The notes under the pieces were generated by a model that was given only the letters and a program-made list of their open reading frames with translations, was not told the DNA's origin and ran no database searches. Shown here piece after piece: positions 27,801 through 36,301 of a stretch of 64,000 nucleotides of DNA. The DNA is from Paraburkholderia phenoliruptrix. Its GTDB lineage: Bacteria; Pseudomonadota; Gammaproteobacteria; Burkholderiales; Burkholderiaceae. Both the position numbers and the translations under genes were made by a program. Position 1 is the first letter of the stretch, and each line of letters opens with the position of its first letter. Location: positions 62,001 through 126,000 of the forward strand of contig NZ_CADIKB010000002.1 in NCBI RefSeq assembly GCF_902859825.1. The letters run 5' to 3'.

Positions 27801-28700
27801 ATGAGACCTTATCTTCCGCTTAATGCGTTGCGCGCTTTCGAGTCGTCGGCTCGGCATCTCAGTTTCACCCGCGCCGCGCTCGAGTTGAACGTCACGCAGG
27901 CCGCCGTCAGCCAGCAGGTCCGATCGTTCGAGGAGCGCCTCGGCACCGCGCTCTTCAAGCGCCTGCCGCGCGGCCTCGCCATGACCGACGAAGGCCTTGC
28001 ATTGCGCCCTGTGCTGACCGACGCGTTCGACCGCATCGAAGCGGTGCTCAAACAATTCGAGGGCGGCCACTTTCACGAAGTGCTGACGGTCGGCGTGGTA
28101 GGCACGTTCGCGGTCGGCTGGCTCATGCCCCGGCTCAAATCGTTTCGCGAGGCGCATCCCTTTGTCGAGCTGCGGCTGCTGACGAACAACAACCTCGTGG
28201 ACCTCGCGACCGAAGGCCTCGACTTCGCCATCCGTTTCGGCGACGGCACGTGGCCCGGTTCGCTCGCCACGCGCCTGCTCGATGCGCCGCTTGCGTTGCT
28301 TTGCACGCCTGAAATTGCAGAGCGATTGTCGAAGCCGGCGGATCTCGCCGACGAAACGCTGTTGCGTTCATATCGCGCGGATGACTGGAGCAGCTGGTTC
28401 GCCGCGGCCGGCATTGCGCCGCGACCTATCCGGGGGCCCGTGTTCGATTCGTCGCGACTGATGGTGGAAGCGGCGATGCAGGGTGCGGGCATTGCGCTCG
28501 CGCCCGCGTTGATGTTCGATCACGAGATCAATACCGGCCGTCTCGTGCGTCCATTCGATATCGAAGTGCATGCGGGCAGCTACTGGCTGACATGGCTGAA
28601 AGGCAAGCCCATGTCGCCCGCGATGCTGCTGTTCAGTCAGTGGCTCATCAAGGAAGCGGCTCTTGACCTGCCGGATCAGCACAGACCGGTGCGACGATAG
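27801..28700 (+). CDS. LysR-family regulator, AmpR/PenR-like
   Basis: 299-residue LysR-type regulator. The N-terminal helix-turn-helix is seen in LPLNALRAFESSARHLSFTR and AALELNVTQAAVSQQVRSFE. The effector domain runs from about residue 90, with FDSSRLMVEAAMQGAGIALAP near residue 220. The divergent class A beta-lactamase makes it an AmpR or PenR-type activator, which in relatives senses cell-wall fragments. The ATG at 27801 is preferred over the one at 27791, which is out of frame. Confidence 0.9.
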   Translation: MRPYLPLNALRAFESSARHLSFTRAALELNVTQAAVSQQVRSFEERLGTALFKRLPRGLAMTDEGLALRPVLTDAFDRIEAVLKQFEGGHFHEVLTVGVVGTFAVGWLMPRLKSFREAHPFVELRLLTNNNLVDLATEGLDFAIRFGDGTWPGSLATRLLDAPLALLCTPEIAERLSKPADLADETLLRSYRADDWSSWFAAAGIAPRPIRGPVFDSSRLMVEAAMQGAGIALAPALMFDHEINTGRLVRPFDIEVHAGSYWLTWLKGKPMSPAMLLFSQWLIKEAALDLPDQHRPVRR

Positions 28701-28930
28701 CCGTTCATTGCAGGGCGGTCCGCTTGCGGGGGAAACACGTTCCAGGAGCCGTCGTCGTGACGGAAGAAGAAGATGGACAGCAGGCCGCCCGGACGCGGCG
28801 CCTCGACGCGCACGAAGCGCTGATGCAGTGACGCGCGGTGGCAAAACTCGACCACGCGTGCGGGCATCGACGGCGTGGGTGCAAGCCATTTGTCGACGGC
28901 CCAGTGCAAGGTCTTTTCAGCGGCAGCCAT
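28676..28930 (-). CDS. hypothetical protein, 84 aa
   Basis: Small protein of unknown function, starting MAAAEKTLHWAVDKWLAPTP and containing FFFRHDDGSWNVFPPQADRP. The start at 28930 is set by AAGGAGA eight bases upstream. It has no signal peptide. It lies 40 bases downstream of the LRAT-fold gene on the same strand, so it is probably co-transcribed. Its last codons overlap the end of the LysR gene on the opposite strand. Confidence 0.68.
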   Translation of the reverse strand: MAAAEKTLHWAVDKWLAPTPSMPARVVEFCHRASLHQRFVRVEAPRPGGLLSIFFFRHDDGSWNVFPPQADRPAMNGYRRTGLC

Positions 28931-28970
28931 GATGTTCTCCTTCATTCCCTCACTGATTTCGTTCACTGAT

Positions 28971-29462
28971 TCACGCCGCGTGTGCAGCAAGGCGGCCCTT
29001 CGCGCCGTTTTCCATGAATGCCTTCACGAGGCACACCAGCACGTGCATGCCGGTGCGTGGATGACGCAGGCTGCAATGCACCTGTTCGCTGCGGCTTTCG
29101 CCGAGCAGCACCCACGCGCAGAAGTGTTCGCAGTTGTTGGTCAACAGGCGGTAGCGGTTTTCGCCGAGGCGTGAACGCGCGCGGCGCACCGCTTCTTCGC
29201 CGATGTAGCGCGCGCAGGGCGTCGCGCGGATCGACAGCGGGTGGCCGGCGGCGAAGCGGTCGATTTCGACTTCTTCAACCGGGCCGCGATGGACGGAGCC
29301 CGCGAAGCCTGCGTAATGCACGACACGGCCATTGCCCACATAGATGCCGTGATGTTCGTAGCCGGAACGCGTGGAGACGAGGTGCGAGCCGATCGGCAAG
29401 TCGATGGTGGATGACGATTTACCGCTGGCTTCGCTGCTCGTCTGAAGAGAGTTCGTGTTCAT
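28971..29462 (-). CDS. LRAT-domain (NlpC/P60-like) protein
   Basis: 163-residue protein of the permuted papain-fold LRAT group. The histidine-bearing segment YEHHGIYVGNGRVVHYAG lies near residue 35-55 and the catalytic Cys is in LLTNNCEHFCAWV near residue 110. Such proteins are thiol acyltransferases or hydrolases acting on lipids or lipoproteins. There is no signal peptide, so it is probably cytoplasmic or membrane-associated by its C-terminal hydrophobic patch (MHVLVCLVKAFM). It is transcribed away from the peptide-secretion locus, and whether it belongs to that system is unknown. Confidence 0.85.
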   Translation of the reverse strand: MNTNSLQTSSEASGKSSSTIDLPIGSHLVSTRSGYEHHGIYVGNGRVVHYAGFAGSVHRGPVEEVEIDRFAAGHPLSIRATPCARYIGEEAVRRARSRLGENRYRLLTNNCEHFCAWVLLGESRSEQVHCSLRHPRTGMHVLVCLVKAFMENGAKGRLAAHAA

Positions 29463-29807
29463 GGCTGGCCTCGTTTTGTTTCCAACACTGTTGCGAGGTC
29501 TTCCGCATCATCCGGGCCATGTGCCGGAAAGCCTTTGTTTATGGGGATTTCGGAGAACGGCGGCGACTTTGAGCAACGCGAGTGTGGGCCATGAACCGAC
29601 AGAAATCGCGCCCATGTGTTGGCGTGAGGCGCTCTTTCTCCGCGAGGATAAGCGGCGTTTCGGGGCCGCTTTCCGGAGGACTCCTAGCGACCAAAAAGTG
29701 TTGGGCGTCACACCGGTTGCGGTGCGCGCGTGTTGGCCGGCGCCCGACCTATTGACTCGCACGCAGACCGGCGCCCAGCGTCGAGGTAGTCCGCATGACC
29801 ACGCCAG

Positions 29808-29819
29808 GCAATGCATTGC
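29808..29819. repeat. palindrome upstream of sigma-54 promoter
   Basis: GCAATGCATTGC is a perfect 12-base palindrome centred about 35 bases upstream of the -24 box. It is a candidate activator site. Confidence 0.35.
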
Positions 29820-29847
29820 GGCAGACCGCGTGATGTCGCTTGCGAAT

Positions 29848-29863
29848 TGGCATAGCACTTGCA
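29848..29863 (+). promoter_or_regulatory. sigma-54 (-24/-12) promoter
   Basis: TGGCATAGCACTTGCA fits the sigma-54 consensus TGGCAC-N5-TTGCA with GG and GC exactly 10 bases apart. Transcription would start near 29874, giving a leader of about 50 bases before the peptide ATG. Confidence 0.85.
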
Positions 29864-29925
29864 GCATCACCGTCCAGATTCCTTCAAGCCGCGCGCGTTG
29901 CGCACGCGGTCAACCGGAGAACGAC

Positions 29926-30213
29926 ATGGCTTCCATTTCCGTGAACGACCTTTCGCTCAACCTCGCGCTCGACCGCAAAGCCATGGCGGCAATTCGCGGC
30001 GGCGGCGGTGCGCCCTGGGTGTATGGCTGGATTCAACCTTATGTGCGGGAAACGCCAAGCATTGGGCCGGTCGTGAACCTGTACGAGGTTTCGAACAACT
30101 TCTATGCTAACCAGATGATCAACCAGTTCCAGTCGGTCGACGTGCGCAACACCGGCGCAAACTCGAACATCAGTGTCTCCCCTGACGCACGCAGCCGAAA
30201 CGATATGGTGTAG
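29926..30213 (+). CDS. Gly-Gly leader peptide 1
   Basis: 95-residue precursor. The leader is residues 1-26, MASISVNDLSLNLALDRKAM followed by AAIRGG, matching the pattern of four other small genes in this locus. Cleavage after Gly26 would release a 69-residue core (GGAPWVYGWIQPYV onward) that has no Cys and is rich in Asn, Val, Ser and Gln. A sigma-54 promoter lies upstream. The PP2C gene begins five bases after its stop, so the two are co-transcribed. The core has no relative that I recognise. Confidence 0.85.
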   Translation: MASISVNDLSLNLALDRKAMAAIRGGGGAPWVYGWIQPYVRETPSIGPVVNLYEVSNNFYANQMINQFQSVDVRNTGANSNISVSPDARSRNDMV

Positions 30214-30218
30214 CCGTT

Positions 30219-30989
30219 GTGGTCTGCGCGAGCCAATTTCGATGGACGTCGTCGTCGCGCTCCGACGCGGGATGCGTGCGCGAAATCAATGAGGATGCGT
30301 GCCTCGACGAGGCCGAGCTCGGACGCTGGGCCGTCGCGGACGGCATGGGCGGCCACGCGGTCGGCGACCTCGCGAGCCGCCTCGTTATCGACGCCCTCAA
30401 GCGGCTCGCCCCGCCTGTCAGCATGAAAGCGTTTATCGCGGACGCACGCGCCCATTTGCAGGTAGCCAATCGTCAGTTGAGAGAAGAGGCGGCGCGCCGC
30501 CAGGTGCAGCGCATTGGCAGCACGGTCGTCGTGCTTCTCGCGTGCGACCGTTTTTGCGGCTATGTGTGGGCCGGCGACAGCCGCCTCTATCTGGTTCGCG
30601 ACGGACAACTGCGTCAACTCACGCGCGATCACAGTCAGGTAGAAGCGCTCAAATCGCTCGGTGTCCTGACCGACGAAGAAGCGCGCCATCATCCGGCGCA
30701 ACACATGATTACGCGCGCTGTCGGCGCGACGGACCTGCTCGAACTCGACGACGATGCGATCGAAGTCGTGGACGGCGACATCTTCCTGCTTTGCAGCGAC
30801 GGCCTGAGCAACGAAGTCGGCGAAGACGACATGTTAGCCGTGCTGAGCACCACCGCGCACGGCAACGCGCCCGACCAGCTGGTCAGCCTCGCGCTCGAAC
30901 GCGGCGGCCGCGACAACATCACGGCGGTCGTGGTGCGCGCCGAAGATCCTTATGCCGCCGACAAAACGCTATTGAATCCCTCGCCATGA
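30219..30989 (+). CDS. PP2C-type Ser/Thr protein phosphatase
   Basis: 256-residue PPM-family phosphatase without a membrane segment. Metal-binding motifs are present: SDAGCVREINEDAC, ADGMGGHAVGD, GDSRLYLVRDG, SDGLSNEV and the C-terminal GRDNITAVVV. The start is GTG at 30219, needed to include the first motif; translation is probably coupled to the peptide gene just before it. It would remove phosphate from Ser/Thr targets, most likely the FHA-domain protein or the kinase encoded in the same locus. The arrangement resembles PppA of type VI secretion. Confidence 0.92.
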   Translation: MVCASQFRWTSSSRSDAGCVREINEDACLDEAELGRWAVADGMGGHAVGDLASRLVIDALKRLAPPVSMKAFIADARAHLQVANRQLREEAARRQVQRIGSTVVVLLACDRFCGYVWAGDSRLYLVRDGQLRQLTRDHSQVEALKSLGVLTDEEARHHPAQHMITRAVGATDLLELDDDAIEVVDGDIFLLCSDGLSNEVGEDDMLAVLSTTAHGNAPDQLVSLALERGGRDNITAVVVRAEDPYAADKTLLNPSP

Positions 30990-31054
30990 CGCGGGTTCGA
31001 TGCCGTGCCATGAAAGACACGGGACCGCTCCCTCCTTGAACGGAAACGGCGCCG

Positions 31055-32416
31055 TCATGCGTCATTGTCATCTTCGTCATGCTCTGCTGCGCCGTTTCTG
31101 CTCGGTGCGGCGAGGTTGCGATTGCGAAAGTCCTTCGAATGAAGCCCGTGTTTTTTCAGCAGCATTTGCAGATGCGAGCGGTTCATGTCGATGCGCCGCG
31201 CCAACTCTGCCACCGTGCCGTTCACTTCCCGCAGCCCGCGTTCGAGAAAGGCTTTCTCCGCATCGTCGCTCGCGGCGCGCTTCGCATCGCTGAGCGACAT
31301 CAGATTCGCCACGCTGATCGGCTGCTGGCCTGCGCCGTTGGCGAGCCCTTGCAAGGCCGCCGCCGAGCCGGGCGCCGCGGGCCGCATGTCGGTCGGCAAG
31401 TGGTCGATGTCGGCCATATCGCCCGCGAGGCACGAAATGCGGTACATCACATTGCGCAGCTCGCGAATGTTGCCTGGGTACGCGTAGTTGAGCAGAAAGT
31501 CCCGTAAACGCGGTGTCAATCTCACCGGCCTGCGCTTCAGTGTGCCGGCCGCTTCATCGCCGAACCATGCAATCAGCAGCGGAATTTCGTCGCGGCGCTC
31601 GCGCAGCGGCGGCAGCGTGACGTGAATCACACTGAGCCGGTAGAAAAGATCCTCGCGGAACTTGCCCTCCTCGCTGAGCTTGCGCAGGTTCCGATTCGTA
31701 GCCGCGACAATGCGCGTATCCACCGCAATGGTTTCGTCGGAACCCACGCGTTGAATCTCGTGCGCTTCCAGCACGCGCAGCAGTTTGACCTGGCCCGCGA
31801 GCGGCAACTCGCCGATTTCGTCGAGAAAAATCGTACCTGTATGCGCGCTTTCAAATTTGCCTTTGCGGTCGTTTGCCGCGCCCGTAAACGCGCCCTTGCG
31901 ATGACCGAATAGTTCGGACTCCAGCAGGTTATCCGGAATCGCGCCGCAATTCACGGAAATAAACGGCTTGTCCGAACGCGAGCCGTTCGCATGAATGACC
32001 TTCGCCATGAGTTCCTTGCCGGTACCGCTCTCCCCGTCGATCAGGACAGGCAAGTCGGTCGGCGCCGCCTTCTCCGCAATTTCAAGCGATTCGAGCAGGC
32101 GCGGATTGTCGCCGAACGTCCCTTCGAAAATGAAGCTGCGCTCAAGCAGCGCCTGTCTGCGCGCACCGCGCGACTGTTCGGCGCGCTGTTCCGGCTCCGC
32201 CGCCACCGCGGCTTGCACGAAGCGCTCCTTGTGCGATAGCTGCATGACTTCGTCGCGCAGCGAGGTGGCCTGCCTCAGCAGTTTGTCAATGTCGGTACGT
32301 TCCAGCCGCGACGACCAGCGCAGCGTCGAGCGCAAAATCTCGATACGCTCGATCAAACCCGCATAGGAAATCGCCGGACTGATGTCTTCGATCTGGTCGA
32401 GTATTTTCATCATCAC
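31055..32416 (-). CDS. sigma-54-dependent activator (enhancer-binding protein)
   Basis: 453-residue AAA+ activator. Walker A GESGTGKE is at 128-135, the sigma-54 contact loop GAFTGA at 175-180, and the DNA-binding helix-turn-helix at about 405-430 ([20 protein letters not shown]). The N-terminal 100 residues contain no receiver or GAF domain that I recognise; they look helical and may bind a partner such as the FHA protein. The start overlaps the stop of the ABC exporter gene by four bases (ATGA), so it is the last gene of the exporter operon. It is the likely activator of the sigma-54 promoters in front of the peptide genes. Confidence 0.93.
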   Translation of the reverse strand: MMMKILDQIEDISPAISYAGLIERIEILRSTLRWSSRLERTDIDKLLRQATSLRDEVMQLSHKERFVQAAVAAEPEQRAEQSRGARRQALLERSFIFEGTFGDNPRLLESLEIAEKAAPTDLPVLIDGESGTGKELMAKVIHANGSRSDKPFISVNCGAIPDNLLESELFGHRKGAFTGAANDRKGKFESAHTGTIFLDEIGELPLAGQVKLLRVLEAHEIQRVGSDETIAVDTRIVAATNRNLRKLSEEGKFREDLFYRLSVIHVTLPPLRERRDEIPLLIAWFGDEAAGTLKRRPVRLTPRLRDFLLNYAYPGNIRELRNVMYRISCLAGDMADIDHLPTDMRPAAPGSAAALQGLANGAGQQPISVANLMSLSDAKRAASDDAEKAFLERGLREVNGTVAELARRIDMNRSHLQMLLKKHGLHSKDFRNRNLAAPSRNGAAEHDEDDNDA

Positions 32417-35400
32417 GCACTCAGTTGTTTCTGCACCAGTTGGTAGTACATGCCACCGCGCTGAAGCAGTTCTTCGTGACGGCCCTGTTCGACAATCGCG
32501 CCTTCATACAGCACAAGAATCTTGTCCGCCCGCATAATGGTGCTCAGCCGGTGCGCAATGATCACCGCCGTGCGCCCCTTCAATATGTCGTGCATATTGC
32601 CGAGGATGTTGCTTTCCGATTGCGAATCCAGCGCGGACGTCGCTTCGTCGAATACCAGCAGACGCGGATCGTGATACAGCGCCCGCGCAATGCAGAGCCG
32701 TTGAATCTGGCCGCCTGACAAACCGATTCCGCGCTCGCCGACAATCTGCTCATAACCGAGCGGCATTTTGCTGATGAATGCGTGGGCGTCGGCCATCTTT
32801 GCCACTTCCTCTATACGTCTGCGGTCCGGCGCGTCGTCGCCGCTGGCGATGTTCTCGGCAATCGTGCCGGAGAACAGCAGATTGCTTTGCATCACGTAGC
32901 CGATTTGCGCGCGGTAATAGGCTTTGTCGACCACGCTGAGGTCATAACCGTCGATCGACATTTTCCCTTCGCTCGGTGCATAAAAGCCGACCAGCAGCTT
33001 CGCGAGCGTCGTCTTGCCCGAGCCGCTGCGCCCGACAATCGCCACCAGTTCGCCGGGCTTGATGTCGAAGCTGATGTTTTCCAGCACATAAGCGGAATCG
33101 TTGTCGCCGTAACGGAAGTAGACACCGCTTAAGCTGATTTCGCCCTGCAGTTCCGGAAGCATCACACGTGACGGCAGATCCTCCGGCTTCTGTTCAGGCT
33201 CGATGTCGAGCACATCGCCGAGACGTTCCATTGCCACGCCCGCGTCGTTCAGCATGCTCCACAACCCGACGAGCCCCATGAGTGGACCGAGCACGCTGCC
33301 CATGAATGCATTGAAGGCGATCAACTGCCCAATCGTCATCTCGCGCGCGAGGACGAGATTGGCGCCGACCCACAGAATCGCAATTGTGGTCGCAGCATTA
33401 AGCAACTGACTGCCGAGCCCGACGAGAATATTGAACGCGTGTGCGCGGTACTGCACTTCCAGTGCTTTTGCGTATTTCTTTTCCCAGCGCAAACGCACGG
33501 GCCGCTCGATGCCCATGCCCTTGACGGTTTCCACGCCTGCCAGCGCTTCCATGAGGAAGGACTTCGATTCCGTCGACGCAGTGAATACCTCGCGCGCGTA
33601 GTTCTTGATCTTGGGCGTGGCGAGCGCGGTCAGCGCCATGATGGGAATGACAAATCCGATCAATACCAGTGTCATCTTCACGTTGTAGACGAACATAATC
33701 GTGAAGTAGATGAACACCATGAGCAGATTCAATGCCGTTGTCACGGTGGATTCGGTGAGGAACGCGCGAATGGTCTGGTTCTCCTGAAAGCGCGCGAAGA
33801 TGTCGCCAGTTTTGCGCTTGGCGAAGAACGAGAAAGGCAGCGACAACGTGTGTTTGAAGAACTGCGACATCATCGCGAAGTCCATGTTGCGCACCATGAA
33901 GTTCGCCAGATAAGCGCGTATTGACGCCATCAGCTGCGAGAACACATTGGCAATAATGAGCCCGCCTATCAGCAGATGCAGGAGGCTCACGTTCTGGTGC
34001 ACGATCACGCCGTCGAGAATGTTCTGGATGATGAGCGGTGGAATCACGCCCAGCACCTGAATCACGAATGTCGCGAGAAACAGATGCCCGAGAATCTTTC
34101 TGTAGGGCTTGAGGTAGCCGACAAAACGTATCCACGGCGAACGCGCCGCCGACATGTGCACCAGATGCGGCCCGCCAGTAAACAGCAGACAGGTGCCGCT
34201 CCAGCCGCGCTCAAAGTCTTCGACCGTCAACTTGCGAAAGCCGAGTGCCGGATCGGCAAGCCACACGTACTCGCTGGATAGGCCGTACACCACGACATAG
34301 TGATAGCCTTCCCAATGCACGATAAACGGCAAATCGAACCCACGCAGCGAATCGAACGTGCACTGCACGCCGCGCGCGGTAAAGCCGAGCGATTCCCCCG
34401 CGCGCGCGAGACTGTCGAGCGTCGCGCCCTGCGTCGTCACATTGGCGAGTTCGCGCAGTTTGCCGAGCGTCATGGGAATGCTGTAATGACGGCAGATCAT
34501 CGCGAGACACGCAGCCCCGCAGTCCATTTCTTCCGCCTGCTCGACGAGCGGGAAGCGCCGGATGACTTTTTCGCCGAACTCGGGCTTGCTCTGCAAATCG
34601 AGCATGAGCGGCAACTTGCGGCGTTGCTCCAGCCGCTTTTGCCGCTGCAACTCACGGTCGCCGTAACGAATGCGCTCGTCCAGCACTTCGCGCAGTTTCG
34701 GGTTGCGCTCGAGGATGAAATGCACCGTACGCTCGGGAATGACGAGAAGCCGCGTATCGGTCGACGCAATCGCGGAAGCCATCTGCTCCTGCCGCATCAA
34801 ACACGCCTTCTCGCCGAATATCTCGCCTTCGCCTAATGTGGCGAGCGTATAGTCGCGCCCTTCCTCATGTCGAACGATCCGCACCTCGCCCTGGCGCACC
34901 ACGTATAGCCGTCGGTCGTCGCGCGCGTCCTGCCTGAGAATTTCCTTGCCCGCGGCCACGCGCTTCACGCCGACGCTTCGCACATACTCTTCGAGTTCCG
35001 CCTTGTTCAGTTTGCCGCGCAAATCGAACAGTTGCGCGACAAATCCACCGGCCGAATTGATCGCCACATAGCTCGCGACAAAGGCAAGCGCCGCCTGATT
35101 GCCCGTGATCACCGGCTCGATCGCGGCACGCGGAATGAACAGCAGCTCGGTTTTCGCGGATGCCCGCACCGACGCTTCATGCACATACGTGCGGAGCATG
35201 GCAATGTCGGCGAAAATTTCGCCCGACTTGCGCACGCCCATGCTCGTCTCCTTGCCATGCTCCTCGACAAAGATGCGAACCGAGCCCGAGCGGACTATGT
35301 AGAGACCATCGGCTGTCTCGCCCGCGGAACACACCGTTTCGCCGAACGAGTAGAAACGCGCTTGCGCATATTCGGCTAGGCGCTCGATCTCGTCGCGCGA

Positions 35401-35469
35401 GAAGGGGGACAGTATCTCCACCGAAGCAAGGAATTCGGCGGCGGATGGCGCAGTCTGGGGTGCATCCAT
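32413..35469 (-). CDS. peptidase-containing ABC exporter with two cNMP-binding domains
   Basis: 1018-residue inner membrane exporter. Two cyclic-nucleotide-binding-like domains (about 15-135 and 160-270) come first. Then a C39 double-glycine peptidase with Gln311 and Cys317 (QAEEMDCGAAC), His390 (EGYHYVV) and Asp406 (LADPALG), so the protease is complete. Membrane segments span about 455-745. The ATPase has Walker A GRSGSGKT (813-820), signature LSGGQIQRLCIARAL, and Walker B LLVFDEATSALD. It should cut peptide precursors after Gly-Gly and export the cores. It belongs to the operon FHA, HlyD, PPIase, exporter, activator. The nucleotide-binding domains suggest gating by cAMP or a similar ligand. 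Confidence 0.95.
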   Translation of the reverse strand: MDAPQTAPSAAEFLASVEILSPFSRDEIERLAEYAQARFYSFGETVCSAGETADGLYIVRSGSVRIFVEEHGKETSMGVRKSGEIFADIAMLRTYVHEASVRASAKTELLFIPRAAIEPVITGNQAALAFVASYVAINSAGGFVAQLFDLRGKLNKAELEEYVRSVGVKRVAAGKEILRQDARDDRRLYVVRQGEVRIVRHEEGRDYTLATLGEGEIFGEKACLMRQEQMASAIASTDTRLLVIPERTVHFILERNPKLREVLDERIRYGDRELQRQKRLEQRRKLPLMLDLQSKPEFGEKVIRRFPLVEQAEEMDCGAACLAMICRHYSIPMTLGKLRELANVTTQGATLDSLARAGESLGFTARGVQCTFDSLRGFDLPFIVHWEGYHYVVVYGLSSEYVWLADPALGFRKLTVEDFERGWSGTCLLFTGGPHLVHMSAARSPWIRFVGYLKPYRKILGHLFLATFVIQVLGVIPPLIIQNILDGVIVHQNVSLLHLLIGGLIIANVFSQLMASIRAYLANFMVRNMDFAMMSQFFKHTLSLPFSFFAKRKTGDIFARFQENQTIRAFLTESTVTTALNLLMVFIYFTIMFVYNVKMTLVLIGFVIPIMALTALATPKIKNYAREVFTASTESKSFLMEALAGVETVKGMGIERPVRLRWEKKYAKALEVQYRAHAFNILVGLGSQLLNAATTIAILWVGANLVLAREMTIGQLIAFNAFMGSVLGPLMGLVGLWSMLNDAGVAMERLGDVLDIEPEQKPEDLPSRVMLPELQGEISLSGVYFRYGDNDSAYVLENISFDIKPGELVAIVGRSGSGKTTLAKLLVGFYAPSEGKMSIDGYDLSVVDKAYYRAQIGYVMQSNLLFSGTIAENIASGDDAPDRRRIEEVAKMADAHAFISKMPLGYEQIVGERGIGLSGGQIQRLCIARALYHDPRLLVFDEATSALDSQSESNILGNMHDILKGRTAVIIAHRLSTIMRADKILVLYEGAIVEQGRHEELLQRGGMYYQLVQKQLSA

Positions 35470-35511
35470 AAGCGTGCGTGCCTCGGTTTTGCTTCTGATG
35501 GTGGCGCCCGG

Positions 35512-36264
35512 TCAGCGCGCTTCGATCACGTGCTCCTGAGCCCGCGCGATCAACCAACTTTCGCGCAGCAGCCGCCGGACTTCGGCGGCCACGTCCGCGT
35601 CGAGCGTGGCAGGATATTTGGCGGTCACCGCAAAGATCTCGAAACATGAGCGATCCGCCGAGGGGAACGGCCCGAGCAGATCGCCCACGGCGGCATTGAA
35701 GATCTTCGCCTCGATGTCGGGCTTCAACGAACCGCGCAGCACCTTGCCGATCACACCGCCCGCTTCGCGCGTATCCGCAATGGAATGTTCGCGTGCCATG
35801 TCGGCGAAACTGTCCGGATCGTCGTGCAGATACGAGATCATTTCCTTCGCCTTGCCCTCGCTGTCCAGCACGATGTGACTCACCTCGATGGCATCGAACT
35901 TCGGTGAATTCAGCGCGAAGTAGTCTCTGACCGCCGCGTCGTTGCCGACCTCGTCGAGCATCTTCTCCTGATAGAGGCCGTCTGTAATGAAGGCCTCGAA
36001 TTCATCGAGGCTTACGTTGAGAACGTCGAGGTACTGGTTCATGTCGGTCGCGCGATGCAGTCCGCGCACGCGGCGAAATTGATCGGCGCGCTCCTGGATT
36101 TCGTCGGCGGTGACGACAATGCCCTGCTTTTTCGCCGCATGCACGGTCAGCTTGTCGCGCACGATCTGCTCTATCAGGCTTTCGAACTGCCCTGTCAGTT
36201 TCAGAAGACGAATGAACTCGCCCACATCCACGACTTCATCGTCAATTCGCACTATCGCGGTCAT
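35512..36264 (-). CDS. parvulin/SurA-type peptidyl-prolyl isomerase, cytoplasmic
   Basis: 250-residue protein. The N-terminal SurA-like helical region is seen in IDDEVVDVGEFIRLLKLTGQ and VRDKLTVHAAKKQGI, and the parvulin domain in IEVSHIVLDSEGKAKEMISYL, FADMAREHSI and GGVIGKVLRGSLKPDIE. The start at 36264 begins MTAIVRIDDEV with no signal peptide, so it should act in the cytoplasm, unlike SurA or PrsA. It sits between the HlyD and exporter genes, so it probably folds or holds the precursors before export. Confidence 0.88.
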   Translation of the reverse strand: MTAIVRIDDEVVDVGEFIRLLKLTGQFESLIEQIVRDKLTVHAAKKQGIVVTADEIQERADQFRRVRGLHRATDMNQYLDVLNVSLDEFEAFITDGLYQEKMLDEVGNDAAVRDYFALNSPKFDAIEVSHIVLDSEGKAKEMISYLHDDPDSFADMAREHSIADTREAGGVIGKVLRGSLKPDIEAKIFNAAVGDLLGPFPSADRSCFEIFAVTAKYPATLDADVAAEVRRLLRESWLIARAQEHVIEAR

Positions 36265-36301
36265 GTTGTCCGCTCCTTTGATTAATGGGTAATCCGCACA
36301 G

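Larger units (their letters stand above)
29463..29925. other. divergent region before first Gly-Gly peptide gene
   Basis: 463 bases between the LRAT gene and the first peptide gene. It contains the palindrome 29808-29819 and the sigma-54 promoter at 29848-29863. A long open frame that crosses it on the plus strand joins the peptide gene in frame, but it is not convincing as protein. Confidence 0.5.

Noticed and set aside
29455-29925. In-frame upstream extension of peptide 1.
   Set aside because: It has no ribosome site, low-complexity basic sequence, and would bury the leader; the sigma-54 promoter lies inside it.
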